64,000 nucleotides of DNA from Rothia mucilaginosa (lineage in GTDB: Bacteria; Actinomycetota; Actinomycetes; Actinomycetales; Micrococcaceae), in NCBI RefSeq assembly GCF_001548235.1, contig NZ_AP014938.1, positions 310,001-374,000 on the forward strand, in the 5' to 3' direction. Shown here in pieces: positions 47,322 through 55,372 of the stretch. Positions within the stretch are counted from its first letter, which is position 1. Every line of letters starts with the position of its first letter. Under the pieces are notes generated by a model. It searched no databases. It was not told the DNA's origin and was given only the letters and a program-made list of their open reading frames with translations. A program made the position numbers and the translations under genes.

Positions 47322-47335
47322 CGAACTCTTGTTCT
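47322..47335. promoter_or_regulatory. Candidate LexA (SOS) box
   Basis: CGAACTCTTGTTCT matches the Gram-positive LexA consensus CGAAC-N4-GTTCG at nine of ten fixed positions. It lies about 65 bp upstream of the lexA -35 box and could serve both divergent genes. Confidence 0.5.
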
Positions 47336-47399
47336 AAAGTCTAGCAGAGATGTACTAAAAATTTCTTCGAGTTTCGAAGAAAAAATCTAGAATATTTGT

Positions 47400-47428
47400 T
47401 TGAGTTTTTCGGTGTAGTGTTCTACACT
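47400..47428 (+). promoter_or_regulatory. Likely lexA promoter with overlapping palindrome
   Basis: TTGAGT (47400-47405), 17-bp spacer, TACACT (47423-47428). The perfect inverted repeat GTGTAG-TGTT-CTACAC (47412-47427) overlaps the -10 box and looks like an operator, but it is not of LexA type. Confidence 0.5.
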
Positions 47429-47771
47429 GGTGTCAAGAGACGTTCCACACGCTCCTGATGAGTCCTACTCACAGCAGGTTTCTGTACCCGTTACAGCTTG
47501 GTTCTGTATCGAGTGCAGGTGCCGCTGGCTGAGTTTTATAGGGCGGAGGCGCATACTCGTTGCCTGTGTATCGCTCCGGTATCGCTCCGGCACGGATAGA
47601 ATTCCTCCACCCCCTGACGAGATAAGACCCATTTCGGCAGAACCCCAAAAAATTTTTAGGACACCATCAGAAAACGTGTGAAGCACCCATCCGTGCCCCG
47701 ACCGGACTGTGGCTCAGACAGACTGCAGAGACCGGAATACAGAAATCGGGGCACAGACCGAAGGAAAAGAA

Positions 47772-48446
47772 ATGGCAACAGCACCCCGTCCGGCGCTGAC
47801 CGCGCGCCAGCAGAAGATTCTTGACGCGATCCGCACCGAGATTGAACAAAAGGGTTACCCGCCGTCCATGCGCCAGATTGGTGACATGGTGGGTCTTGCG
47901 TCCCTGTCCTCGGTCACTCACCAGCTCGGTCGCCTCGAGACCATGGGCTACATTCGCCGCGACCCCAAGCTCCCCCGCGCTATTGAGGTGTTGGATGAGA
48001 ACGGCGTCGGCATCCACGGTAGCGCTTCCTCTTCCCTGCCCGAGCTGCCGAACTTCGAAGTCGGCGATGAAGACCTCGTACCCGTTCCCCTGGTTGGACG
48101 AATTGCAGCGGGCGGTCCCATTACCGCCGAGCAGTCCGTGGAGGATGTGCTCGCCCTGCCCCGCCAGCTGGTCGGTAGCGGCAAGCTCTTCATGCTCAAG
48201 GTCAAGGGCGATTCTATGATTGACGCCGCAATCTGCGACGGCGACTGGGTGGTTGTCCGCGAGCAGCACACCGCAGACAACGGCGATATCGTTGCTGCGC
48301 TACTCGACGATGAAGCAACCGTGAAGGTGTTCCGTCAGGTCGACGGCCACACCTGGCTCATGCCGCGCAACTCCAACTACGAGCCGATTATGGGCGACCG
48401 CGCAACCGTCATGGGTAAGGTCGTCTCCGTGCTGCGTAGTCTTTAG
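47772..48446 (+). CDS. lexA: SOS repressor LexA
   Basis: Self-cleaving repressor of DNA-damage genes. The winged-helix domain starts [20 protein letters not shown]. The Ala113-Gly114 cleavage site sits in GRIAAGGP, Ser148 in KGDSMIDA, and the general-base Lys185 in DEATVKVF, so autoproteolysis should be intact. I chose the ATG at 47772 with AAGGAAAAG upstream, giving 224 aa; the frame extends to 47709 without support. The target genes recN, recA and dinG are in the same window. The stop codon is in the first unit of a 16-bp tandem repeat. Confidence 0.97.
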   Translation: MATAPRPALTARQQKILDAIRTEIEQKGYPPSMRQIGDMVGLASLSSVTHQLGRLETMGYIRRDPKLPRAIEVLDENGVGIHGSASSSLPELPNFEVGDEDLVPVPLVGRIAAGGPITAEQSVEDVLALPRQLVGSGKLFMLKVKGDSMIDAAICDGDWVVVREQHTADNGDIVAALLDDEATVKVFRQVDGHTWLMPRNSNYEPIMGDRATVMGKVVSVLRSL

Positions 48447-48501
48447 AAGATGTAGTCTCTAGAAGACGCTGGCTCTAAATAGCACAGCCTCTAGAAGACA
48501 T
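48438..48501. repeat. Four 16-bp tandem repeats spanning the lexA stop codon
   Basis: Units are AGTCTTTAGAAGATGT, AGTCTCTAGAAGACGC, TGGCTCTAAATAGCAC and AGCCTCTAGAAGACAT. Units 1, 2 and 4 match each other closely (1 and 2, and 2 and 4, at 13 of 16 positions each); unit 3 is diverged. The lexA TAG is inside unit 1. Confidence 0.88.
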
Positions 48502-48523
48502 CACCGTTAGGGCTTTGAGCTCT

Positions 48524-48583
48524 ATATAGAAATCACCCCGGTGATACGTGAAGGTTCACGTATCACCGGGGTGATTTCTATAT
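48524..48583. terminator. Perfect 29-bp inverted repeat between lexA and dinG
   Basis: Arms of 29 bp (48524-48552 and 48555-48583) are perfectly complementary with only GG between them. Lying between convergent genes it can serve as a bidirectional terminator, although neither side has a long U-tract beyond TTTCTATAT. The length and perfection are unusual. Confidence 0.75.
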
Positions 48584-48640
48584 GTCCAAATTTATATGTC
48601 CAAAGCGGGGCGGTGGTGTCAGGAATGGACCCTGCCCGAG

Positions 48641-50713
48641 CTAACGCTCAATACTCGCTGAAAGACGAGCCAGTGCACCAATGACGGCTGCCTTATTCTG
48701 CGTCGACCACATCGGCGGCATCGCCTTCATCAAGAAACCGCCGTAGCGTTTAGTCGCCACACGAGAATCCAGCACAGCCACCACGCCGCGGTCAGACACC
48801 GAACGGATTAGGCGACCCGCGCCCTGCGCCATACGAATCGCCGCGTGGTGAGCAGAAACCGCCATAAAGCCGTTACCGCGGTGACGGTTCACCGCCTCCG
48901 TACGAGCCTGCGCAATCGGGTCATCCGGGCGCGGGAACGGAATGCGGTCCATCACCACCAGGCGGCAAGAGTCGCCGGGAACGTCCACGCCCTGCCATAG
49001 GCTCATCGTTCCGAACAGGCATGAGTCGATGTCCTCGCTGAACTCCTCCACCAGGGCCTTGAGCGAAGACTCTCCCTGTAGAAGAATGTTCAGGTCACTA
49101 TGCTCACGCATGTACTCGGCGGCACGCTCAGCGGCACGCTTCGAAGAGAACAGGCCCAGGGCGCCGCCCTCCGACGCCTCGCACAGCTCACGTAGACGCT
49201 CCAGCTGACCCTCGTGCACACCAAATCCCGGAGGCTTCAAATCTCCGGCAACATACATGATGCCCTGCTTGCGGTAGTCGAACGGCGAACCCACATCGAT
49301 GCTCGTCCAGCGCGGCGCGCCCTCACCCTGCAGTCCCAGGGCACCGGCTGCAACGTCAAAAGAGTCACCCACCGTCAGGGTCGCACTCGTCAGAATCACG
49401 GTGCGATCAGCGAACAAGCCGTCACGCAGCTGCAGGCCAACGCTCAACGGAGCGATATTCAGGGTCGCCGGGTCGGTGTCGGAAGCAGCCACATAGCGGC
49501 CGTTCTCCCAGCCGCCCTGACGAGAAATCCACAGGACGTCCTGCTCGCCCGAAGCCTCCAGAATGCGGCTACTCATATCGTGTACCTCAGAGACACGCGA
49601 GCGCGCCATCTGCAGGCCGGCGTCAACGTCCTGACCGTCCGGTTTTGTATCGGACAGGGCAGTGCGGGCGGCATCGTTGACCGCAGAAATAGCGGTCAAA
49701 AGGCGACCGTCCAGGCCCTTCAGCAGGCCCTCGGCAAGACCCTCGAAAGCGGTCTCCAGGGTGCCAGCTGCCATTTCCAGCGCGCCGGAATCAGCCTTCG
49801 AATGCTTCTTCACGCTACGTGCCGCACGGCGAACCATCGCAACCGTCAAAGAACCAGACACGGCGCCGGTCACGCGGTCCACCAACTCATGAGCCTCATC
49901 AATAATGACCGTCTCATGCTCGGGCAGAACCTTCATGCCTTCAAAAGCGTTAATCGCCAGCAGGGCGTGGTTCGTGATGACAATGTCAGCCTCAGCGGCA
50001 CGGCTACGCGCCATCTCACTAAAGCACTCTTCCACCAGCGGGCAGCGGCGGCCCAGACACTCAGCGGCACTGACCGACACCTGAGCCCAGGCGCGGTCAG
50101 AGACGCCGGGCTTCAACTCGTCACGGTCGCCGGTCTCCGTGCGGTCAGCCCACTCGCGTAGGCGCACCACTTCCTCACCCACGCGGGAGGTCGAAGAAGG
50201 CATGTCAAAGAGAGCATCCGGTTCGTCTTCCGGGTAGCCGCCCTCCAGCTTGTGCAGGCAGAGGTAGTTATTGCGGCCCTTGAGCAGAGCCACCTGCGCC
50301 TGCGACTCCGGGCGCGGCTCCAGCGCTTGCAGAAGACGCGGAATATCGCGGTTCACGATCTGCGCCTGCAGGGCGAGGGTCGCCGTCGCAACCACAATCG
50401 GCTGGTCCGACTCCCCCACCCGCGCCAGGGCAGGAACCAGGTAGCCCAGGGACTTACCGGTACCGGTACCCGCCTGCACCAGCAGATGACGCTGAAGTTC
50501 AAGAGCCTGCGCCACATGCGCCACCATGGTGCGCTGACCGGCACGGTTCTGACCGCCGGTGGCGGCAACCGCCTCGTCCAACAGAGTCAGGGCATCCTTC
50601 GCACCGGGCAGGGTCTCAAGCTCCTGCCCGGTGAATCGGGTGCCGTCGGTTGCCGGTCCGGGTACGGTTCCGGGGGCGTTTTTGGGCGCGTTGATGCTCT
50701 CGGTCACGCTCAT
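48641..50713 (-). CDS. DinG-type ATP-dependent DNA helicase
   Basis: XPD-like superfamily-2 5'-3' helicase. Walker A is QAGTGTGKSLGYLVPAL and the DEAH box is VIIDEAHELVDR. Four cysteines for an iron-sulfur cluster are present (NYLCLHKL, then ECLGRRCPLVEECF). The C-terminal helicase motifs include GTMSLWQGVDVPGDSCRLVV and QGAGRLIRS. At 690 aa it has normal length. It ends convergently with lexA and is 6 bp upstream of no other gene on its strand but follows hflX closely, so hflX and this gene may be co-transcribed. SOS control is possible but no LexA box was seen at its start. Confidence 0.9.
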   Translation of the reverse strand: MSVTESINAPKNAPGTVPGPATDGTRFTGQELETLPGAKDALTLLDEAVAATGGQNRAGQRTMVAHVAQALELQRHLLVQAGTGTGKSLGYLVPALARVGESDQPIVVATATLALQAQIVNRDIPRLLQALEPRPESQAQVALLKGRNNYLCLHKLEGGYPEDEPDALFDMPSSTSRVGEEVVRLREWADRTETGDRDELKPGVSDRAWAQVSVSAAECLGRRCPLVEECFSEMARSRAAEADIVITNHALLAINAFEGMKVLPEHETVIIDEAHELVDRVTGAVSGSLTVAMVRRAARSVKKHSKADSGALEMAAGTLETAFEGLAEGLLKGLDGRLLTAISAVNDAARTALSDTKPDGQDVDAGLQMARSRVSEVHDMSSRILEASGEQDVLWISRQGGWENGRYVAASDTDPATLNIAPLSVGLQLRDGLFADRTVILTSATLTVGDSFDVAAGALGLQGEGAPRWTSIDVGSPFDYRKQGIMYVAGDLKPPGFGVHEGQLERLRELCEASEGGALGLFSSKRAAERAAEYMREHSDLNILLQGESSLKALVEEFSEDIDSCLFGTMSLWQGVDVPGDSCRLVVMDRIPFPRPDDPIAQARTEAVNRHRGNGFMAVSAHHAAIRMAQGAGRLIRSVSDRGVVAVLDSRVATKRYGGFLMKAMPPMWSTQNKAAVIGALARLSASIER

Positions 50714-50719
50714 ACGCCC

Positions 50720-52432
50720 CTAGAGAGCCTCAGCGGTAGAGGCCTGCTCGGAAACAGAAGCGGTCGCTTCAGCCAGGGCGTGCGCCTCCGCAAGTTCCTC
50801 TTCCAGAACCTCCAGCAGGTCGCCTTCCAGCACATACTCGGACAGTTCGGAGGCGACATCCTCACGGACCAGAGCCACCACGAAGGTGCCGTCCGATACG
50901 AAATCGGTGCTCTTAATTTCGGCATCCCACTCGTGCAGGCGCGAAATAATCTCACCGTGCGAGTACGGAATCAGCAGCTTCACCTCAATGGAGGGGCGCG
51001 GAATGGTGTCCGCGATCTTCTGCTTCAGCTCCTCAATACCCTCACCGGTGCGCGCCGAAACAATCACGTGCTCCGGCTCGCGCTGACGCATACGCTCCAG
51101 CACGAACGGATCGGCGGCATCCGCCTTATTCAGCACAATGATTTCGGGAATATGGCGGGCGTCAACCTCCGCGATAACCTCGCGGACAGCACGAATCTGC
51201 CCCTCCGGGTCCGGGTGCGAAGCATCCACCACGTGCAGGATGACGTCAGCGTCAGCGACCTCTTCTAGGGTGGAGCGGAACGCCTCCACCAGCTGGGTCG
51301 GCAACGAACGCACGAAACCGACCGTGTCAGAGAGGGTGTAGCCGATACCGTCCGGGGTCTGGGCCTTACGGACGGTCGGGTCCAGGGTCGCAAACAGGGC
51401 GTTCTCCACGAGCACGCCGGCATCGGTCAGACGGTTCAGCAGGGAGGACTTACCCGCGTTCGTGTACCCGGCAATAGCAACCGAAGGCACACGGTTACGG
51501 CGACGGTTCAGGCGCTTCGTCTCACGCGCCGGCGCCATCGCAGCAATCTCACGCTTAAGCTTCGCCATGCGAGCGCGCAGGCGGCGGCGGTCCATCTCAA
51601 TCTTGGTTTCACCGGGACCACGCGAACCGATACCCTCACCGGCTGCGGCACGGCCACCCGCCTGACGGGACAGGGACGCACCCCAACCACGCAGACGCGG
51701 TAGCATGTACTCCAGCTGAGCCAGCTCAACCTGCGCCTTACCCTCGCGGGACTTAGCGTGCTGAGCGAAAATGTCGAGAATCAGGGCGGTGCGGTCAATG
51801 ACCTTGACCTTCACGATGTCTTCGAGGGCACGACGCTGCGAGGGAGCCAGTTCGGAGTCGACGATGACGGTGTCGGCGCCGGTCGCCTCCACAATGTCCT
51901 TGAGTTCCAGCGCCTTACCTGAGCCGAGGAAGGTGCCGGGGTCCGGCTTGAGGCGGCGCTGAACCAGGCCATCCAGAACCTCGGAACCTGCGGTTTCAGC
52001 CAGTGCCGCGAGCTCACGCAGGGAGTTCTCTGCGTCCTCTACGGTGCCTTCAGTCCACAGACCAGCCAGCACCACGCGCTCCAGGCGTAGCTGGCGGTAC
52101 TCGACCTCGGTGACGTCTTCAAGTTCGGTGGAGAGGTTCGCGATACGGCGCAGTGCGCGGCGCTCAGCGAGATCTTCCTGGTCACCGTCATATTCGGAGT
52201 GCTCACGCTGAACGTCAGAAATTTCGCGCGCGCGAGTATCCAGCACACGGCGGCTATTGTTGCCGTGGGTGCTGGAAGAGTTATCGCTGTGATGCGCGGT
52301 ACCGGCTGCGTCATAAGTAGTGACGGAGGCGGCGGCCTGGGAGCGGCCCAGAACGCGGTCTACGGTGCGGCGTAGCTGCTCATCGCTGGGCAGCTTTTCG
52401 GTATCAGATACGGGGGTGTTCTTAGAATTCAT
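50720..52432 (-). CDS. hflX: GTPase HflX
   Basis: Ribosome-splitting GTPase that rescues stalled ribosomes under heat or antibiotic stress. The HflX N-domain includes the LRPDPGTFLG-like segment (RRLKPDPGTFLGSGKALELK) and SREGKAQVELAQLEYMLPRL. The G domain has G1 GYTNAGKSSLLNRLTDA, G3 DTVGFVRSLPTQLVEAF and G4 NKAD. At 570 aa it has an extra 100-residue acidic/Ser-rich N-terminus. The stop codon is 6 bp before the DinG-type gene. Confidence 0.93.
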   Translation of the reverse strand: MNSKNTPVSDTEKLPSDEQLRRTVDRVLGRSQAAASVTTYDAAGTAHHSDNSSSTHGNNSRRVLDTRAREISDVQREHSEYDGDQEDLAERRALRRIANLSTELEDVTEVEYRQLRLERVVLAGLWTEGTVEDAENSLRELAALAETAGSEVLDGLVQRRLKPDPGTFLGSGKALELKDIVEATGADTVIVDSELAPSQRRALEDIVKVKVIDRTALILDIFAQHAKSREGKAQVELAQLEYMLPRLRGWGASLSRQAGGRAAAGEGIGSRGPGETKIEMDRRRLRARMAKLKREIAAMAPARETKRLNRRRNRVPSVAIAGYTNAGKSSLLNRLTDAGVLVENALFATLDPTVRKAQTPDGIGYTLSDTVGFVRSLPTQLVEAFRSTLEEVADADVILHVVDASHPDPEGQIRAVREVIAEVDARHIPEIIVLNKADAADPFVLERMRQREPEHVIVSARTGEGIEELKQKIADTIPRPSIEVKLLIPYSHGEIISRLHEWDAEIKSTDFVSDGTFVVALVREDVASELSEYVLEGDLLEVLEEELAEAHALAEATASVSEQASTAEAL

Positions 52433-52562
52433 ACGACTCTAATTCTACCGCCGTTGCCCGCATCAGGTAGGGGGTTCGGTCGCCTGTGCGCTCAGGGCGT
52501 GCAAGCTGCCGACCCGCCCCGCGCATACACTGCCCGTGTGCGGCGGGTTCTTGCCCTACCGG

Positions 52563-52568
52563 TACACT
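52563..52568 (+). promoter_or_regulatory. -10 box for a probably leaderless transcript
   Basis: TACACT ends 7 nt before the ATG at 52576, and there is no Shine-Dalgarno sequence. This spacing puts the transcription start at the A of the ATG. No good -35 is visible. Confidence 0.4.
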
Positions 52569-52575
52569 GGATAGC

Positions 52576-53199
52576 ATGAGCGAGCAGCATTATTTCTCTG
52601 AAACCCCCGAGACCGAATTCAAGCCCCGCCCCGTGCAGGTGGAGCTTGCAGGCCGCAAGGTCACCGTCACCACAGCTAACGGCATTTTCAGCCCCTCCGG
52701 CATTGATAAGGGCACCGCTATTTTGCTGCAGGAAGCACCCGACCCGCAGGGTACACGCATGCTCGACATCGGTTGTGGTTGGGGCCCCATCACCCTGACT
52801 TTGGCGATGCTCGCCCCGCAGGCGCAGGTGCACGCGGTGGATGTGAACTCCCGCTCCATTAGCCTGACCGAACGCAACGCCGCCGCTCTCGGCCTGTCCA
52901 ACGTCACCGTGGGAACCCCCGAGTCGGTTGACCCCGAACTGCGTTTTGACACCATCTGGTCGAACCCGCCGATTCGCGTGGGCAAGGAGGTTCTGCACGA
53001 GATCCTGCTGACCTGGCTGCCGTGCCTGGCGCCCGGCGGTGACGCCTACCTGGTGGTTCAGAAGAACCTGGGCTCTGATTCTTTGCAGAAGTGGATGGAC
53101 GCGCAGCTTGGACAGCTGTACCCCGGCGAGTTTGAGGTGTCGCGCTATGCGACCTCGAAGGGCTTCCGTATTCTGCAGGTGCACCGCTACGAGGACTAA
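52576..53199 (+). CDS. RsmC-like class I SAM-dependent methyltransferase
   Basis: Single MTS-type methyltransferase domain. SAM motif I is MLDIGCGWGPITLTLAML, motif II VHAVDVNSRSISL, and the catalytic NPPx motif is TIWSNPPIRVGKEV. At 207 aa it corresponds to the C-terminal half of E. coli RsmC (16S G1207), so an rRNA guanine-N2 target is plausible. The ATG at 52576 begins MSEQHYFSETPETEF; a frame extension to 52486 reads as non-coding. It is divergent from hflX and convergent with dapF. The stop is followed by a 15-bp tandem duplication (53202-53231). Confidence 0.85.
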   Translation: MSEQHYFSETPETEFKPRPVQVELAGRKVTVTTANGIFSPSGIDKGTAILLQEAPDPQGTRMLDIGCGWGPITLTLAMLAPQAQVHAVDVNSRSISLTERNAAALGLSNVTVGTPESVDPELRFDTIWSNPPIRVGKEVLHEILLTWLPCLAPGGDAYLVVQKNLGSDSLQKWMDAQLGQLYPGEFEVSRYATSKGFRILQVHRYED

Positions 53200-53201
53200 A
53201 C

Positions 53202-53231
53202 CTCTGGCGCTCAATGCTCTGGTGCTAAATG
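53202..53231. repeat. 15-bp tandem duplication after the methyltransferase stop codon
   Basis: CTCTGGCGCTCAATG and CTCTGGTGCTAAATG match at 13 of 15 positions. A partial third unit begins CTAAAAA. Confidence 0.8.
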
Positions 53232-53241
53232 CTAAAAACAT

Positions 53242-53293
53242 AAAAGCGGCGGGTATTTTCTGAACGTGTTGTCAGAAAACACCCGCCGCTTTT
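53242..53293. terminator. Bidirectional terminator, methyltransferase/dapF
   Basis: Arms of 22 bp (53242-53263, 53272-53293) with a single mismatch and an 8-nt loop. AAAA/TTTT at the feet gives a U-tract on both strands. Confidence 0.9.
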
Positions 53294-53335
53294 GTCGATA
53301 AAATCTCTGTTCTAAGACTGCTCTATCGCTGCAGA

Positions 53336-54271
53336 CTATCGCAGCACGACGGTCGCAACCATCTGCGCCGGACCAGCCAGAACAACATGCTCCAGGTCGT
53401 CCGGACCCAGCACGAAAGTCACCGCGAGGGTACCGCCGGGTACATGCACCAGCCACTCATCAGGTGCTTCCTCGCCGCCCCAGAAACGAGTCGCCGCAGC
53501 CGCCGCACACGCGCCGGTACCGCAGGACAGAGTCTCACCCACGCCGCGTTCGTGCACGCGCATACGGATAGCACCCACATGCGCACCGCTCTCAACGTCC
53601 AGGTCGACCGGCACCACAAACTCAACGTTCGTACCGTTGACCGGAGCGGGGTTCACCTGAGGCAGGCTGTGCAGGTCCAGGCCGTCCAGCTTACCGTCGG
53701 AGCCGAGCATCACCACGGTGTGCGGGTTACCCATCGAAATGGACAGGCCAGCGCGCGGAGTCTTCAGGCCGCGAGCAGACACCAGGCAGTCCTCGCCCCC
53801 CTCGCGGGCAGCGTCACCGTGAATGAAGCTCCACGGACCCATATCAATCGCGTAACCATCTTCGGTGCGCGCCACAGTCTTCACGCCCGCACGGGTACCA
53901 ATCTTGACGGTCTCGCCCACCTCAAGCTCAATCAGGCCCTCAGTGCGCAGGTACTCCACGAACGCACGTACACCGTTGCCGCACATTTCAGCGACAGAGC
54001 CGTCACCGTTGCGGTAATCCATGAACCAGACAGCGTCCGGGTGCTCCTCGAGCAGCTTCTGACCCGCGCGGGAGGCGGTGCTGCGGGCAGCACGAATGAA
54101 GCCGTCCGCACCAATGCCGAAGTGGCGGTCGCAGGCGCGGGCTACCAACTCGGGGGTGAGGGCAATTTCTGCGTTCTCGTCCGTCAGAAAGATGAAGTCG
54201 TTACCGGTGCCGTGACCCTTGGTGAGGGTCAGGCCTGCCAGCTCGCCCCAGATGGAAGGGTTCTCGCTCAT
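53336..54271 (-). CDS. dapF: Diaminopimelate epimerase
   Basis: Interconverts LL- and meso-diaminopimelate for lysine and cell-wall synthesis. Both catalytic cysteines are present, in VAEMCGNGVRAFVEY and ETLSCGTGACAAAA. At 311 aa it is slightly longer than E. coli DapF. It lies in the conserved miaB-miaA-dapF group, 96 bp after miaA. A GCGATAG word is repeated at the stop codon. Confidence 0.96.
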   Translation of the reverse strand: MSENPSIWGELAGLTLTKGHGTGNDFIFLTDENAEIALTPELVARACDRHFGIGADGFIRAARSTASRAGQKLLEEHPDAVWFMDYRNGDGSVAEMCGNGVRAFVEYLRTEGLIELEVGETVKIGTRAGVKTVARTEDGYAIDMGPWSFIHGDAAREGGEDCLVSARGLKTPRAGLSISMGNPHTVVMLGSDGKLDGLDLHSLPQVNPAPVNGTNVEFVVPVDLDVESGAHVGAIRMRVHERGVGETLSCGTGACAAAAATRFWGGEEAPDEWLVHVPGGTLAVTFVLGPDDLEHVVLAGPAQMVATVVLR

Positions 54272-54367
54272 ATGCTGTCCTTAAAGTTGGTGACCAGTCC
54301 GTCTATGATTTTACCGCGCCGACCGGTTCGAAGGGGTATCTGTTCGGTTGCGGCTCGTTATTGTGGT

Positions 54368-55288
54368 TTATCGGGTGCTTTCGCGGATGATGGCTTCCGC
54401 CTCATCTGCAAGGGTGGGTGAGAGCGCATCCAGCCAGTGCACGCGCGGGTCCGCACGGAACCAGGTCAGCTGCCGGCGCGCAAACTGGCGGGTCGCAATG
54501 GTCGTATCCTCAATCGCCTGCTCCACGCTGTAGCCCAAATCCTCAAGGGCGCGCGCGAACTGCGCGTAACCAATCGCGCGGGAAGCAGTCTTACCCTCCT
54601 GCAGTCCCTGCTCGTTCAGGGTGCGAATCTCATCGAGCAGACCCTGCTCGTGCATCAGCTCCACGCGGCGGTGCAGACGCTCGTGCAGCAGGGCGCGATC
54701 CATATCCAGACCAATCTGAATACTCTCCGTCACGTACTCGCGCACCGGCATGAACGCCGAGAACGGGCGACCCGTCACCTCGAACACCTCCAGGGCACGA
54801 ATAATGCGGCGCTCATCCTTCACGCGCGCAGCCGACTCCGGGTCTACCTCCGCCAGGCGGGCATGCAAAACACCAATACCCTCGGTACGTGCCTGCTCCT
54901 CCAGGCGCTCGCGCACCCGCGCATCCGTGCCGGGGAACTCCAACTTATCCAGAGCGGCACGCACATACAGGCCGGAACCACCCACCAGAATCGGGTAGCG
55001 GCCACGGCCGCGGATCTGCTCAATCAGCTCACGGCTACGCTCCTGGAATTCCGCCACGGACGCCTCATCCCGCACATCCATAATGTCCAGCAGGTGGTGC
55101 GGAACGCCGCGCATCTCCTCCGCAGTGACCTTCGCGGTACCGATATCCATACCCCGGTAGAACTGCATGGAGTCAGCGTTAATGCACTCACCGTTCAGGC
55201 GCTGAGCCAGCTCAATGGCGAGCGCGCTCTTCCCGGTGCCGGTCGGGCCCACAATAGCGATAACGGGCAGAGTTTCGGAGATAGTCAT
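54368..55288 (-). CDS. miaA: tRNA dimethylallyltransferase MiaA
   Basis: Adds the isopentenyl group to A37 of tRNAs reading U-starting codons. The P-loop is [18 protein letters not shown]. The [15 protein letters not shown] and [20 protein letters not shown] segments are diagnostic. ATG 55288 is taken; an ATG at 55297 is equally possible, and the ribosome binding site is weak for both. About 306 aa. It acts before MiaB, encoded immediately upstream. Confidence 0.95.
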   Translation of the reverse strand: MTISETLPVIAIVGPTGTGKSALAIELAQRLNGECINADSMQFYRGMDIGTAKVTAEEMRGVPHHLLDIMDVRDEASVAEFQERSRELIEQIRGRGRYPILVGGSGLYVRAALDKLEFPGTDARVRERLEEQARTEGIGVLHARLAEVDPESAARVKDERRIIRALEVFEVTGRPFSAFMPVREYVTESIQIGLDMDRALLHERLHRRVELMHEQGLLDEIRTLNEQGLQEGKTASRAIGYAQFARALEDLGYSVEQAIEDTTIATRQFARRQLTWFRADPRVHWLDALSPTLADEAEAIIRESTR

Positions 55289-55372
55289 GCGCCCCATTCT
55301 ACCGGTTCCCTCGCCCCCACTTGCGGTGGCGGCAAGAGCCCGAGGAACAGGGCGCATGATTCGTTATAGGTT

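Larger units (their letters stand above)
46927..47771. promoter_or_regulatory. Divergent control region between the LysM gene and lexA
   Basis: About 845 bp with no convincing gene. Near the LysM gene: a CCGAGCG/CGCTCGG hairpin (46980-46998) and a GATGC/GCATC hairpin near 47150. Around 47205-47280: an AT-rich stretch with several TTCGAA-type words. At 47322: a LexA-like box. At 47363-47381: a palindrome with 8-bp arms TTCTTCGA and TCGAAGAA. At 47400-47428: the likely lexA promoter. Two leaders of roughly 300 nt are implied. Confidence 0.55.

Noticed and set aside
47430..47681. 83-codon open frame in the lexA leader
   Set aside because: GTG start overlapping the promoter region, no ribosome binding site and composition unlike coding DNA here.
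46927..47771. Possible ydaO-type (c-di-AMP) riboswitch before the LysM gene, as in some actinobacterial cell-wall genes
   Set aside because: The leader is long and structured, but I could not find the conserved ydaO blocks; a covariance-model search would settle it.
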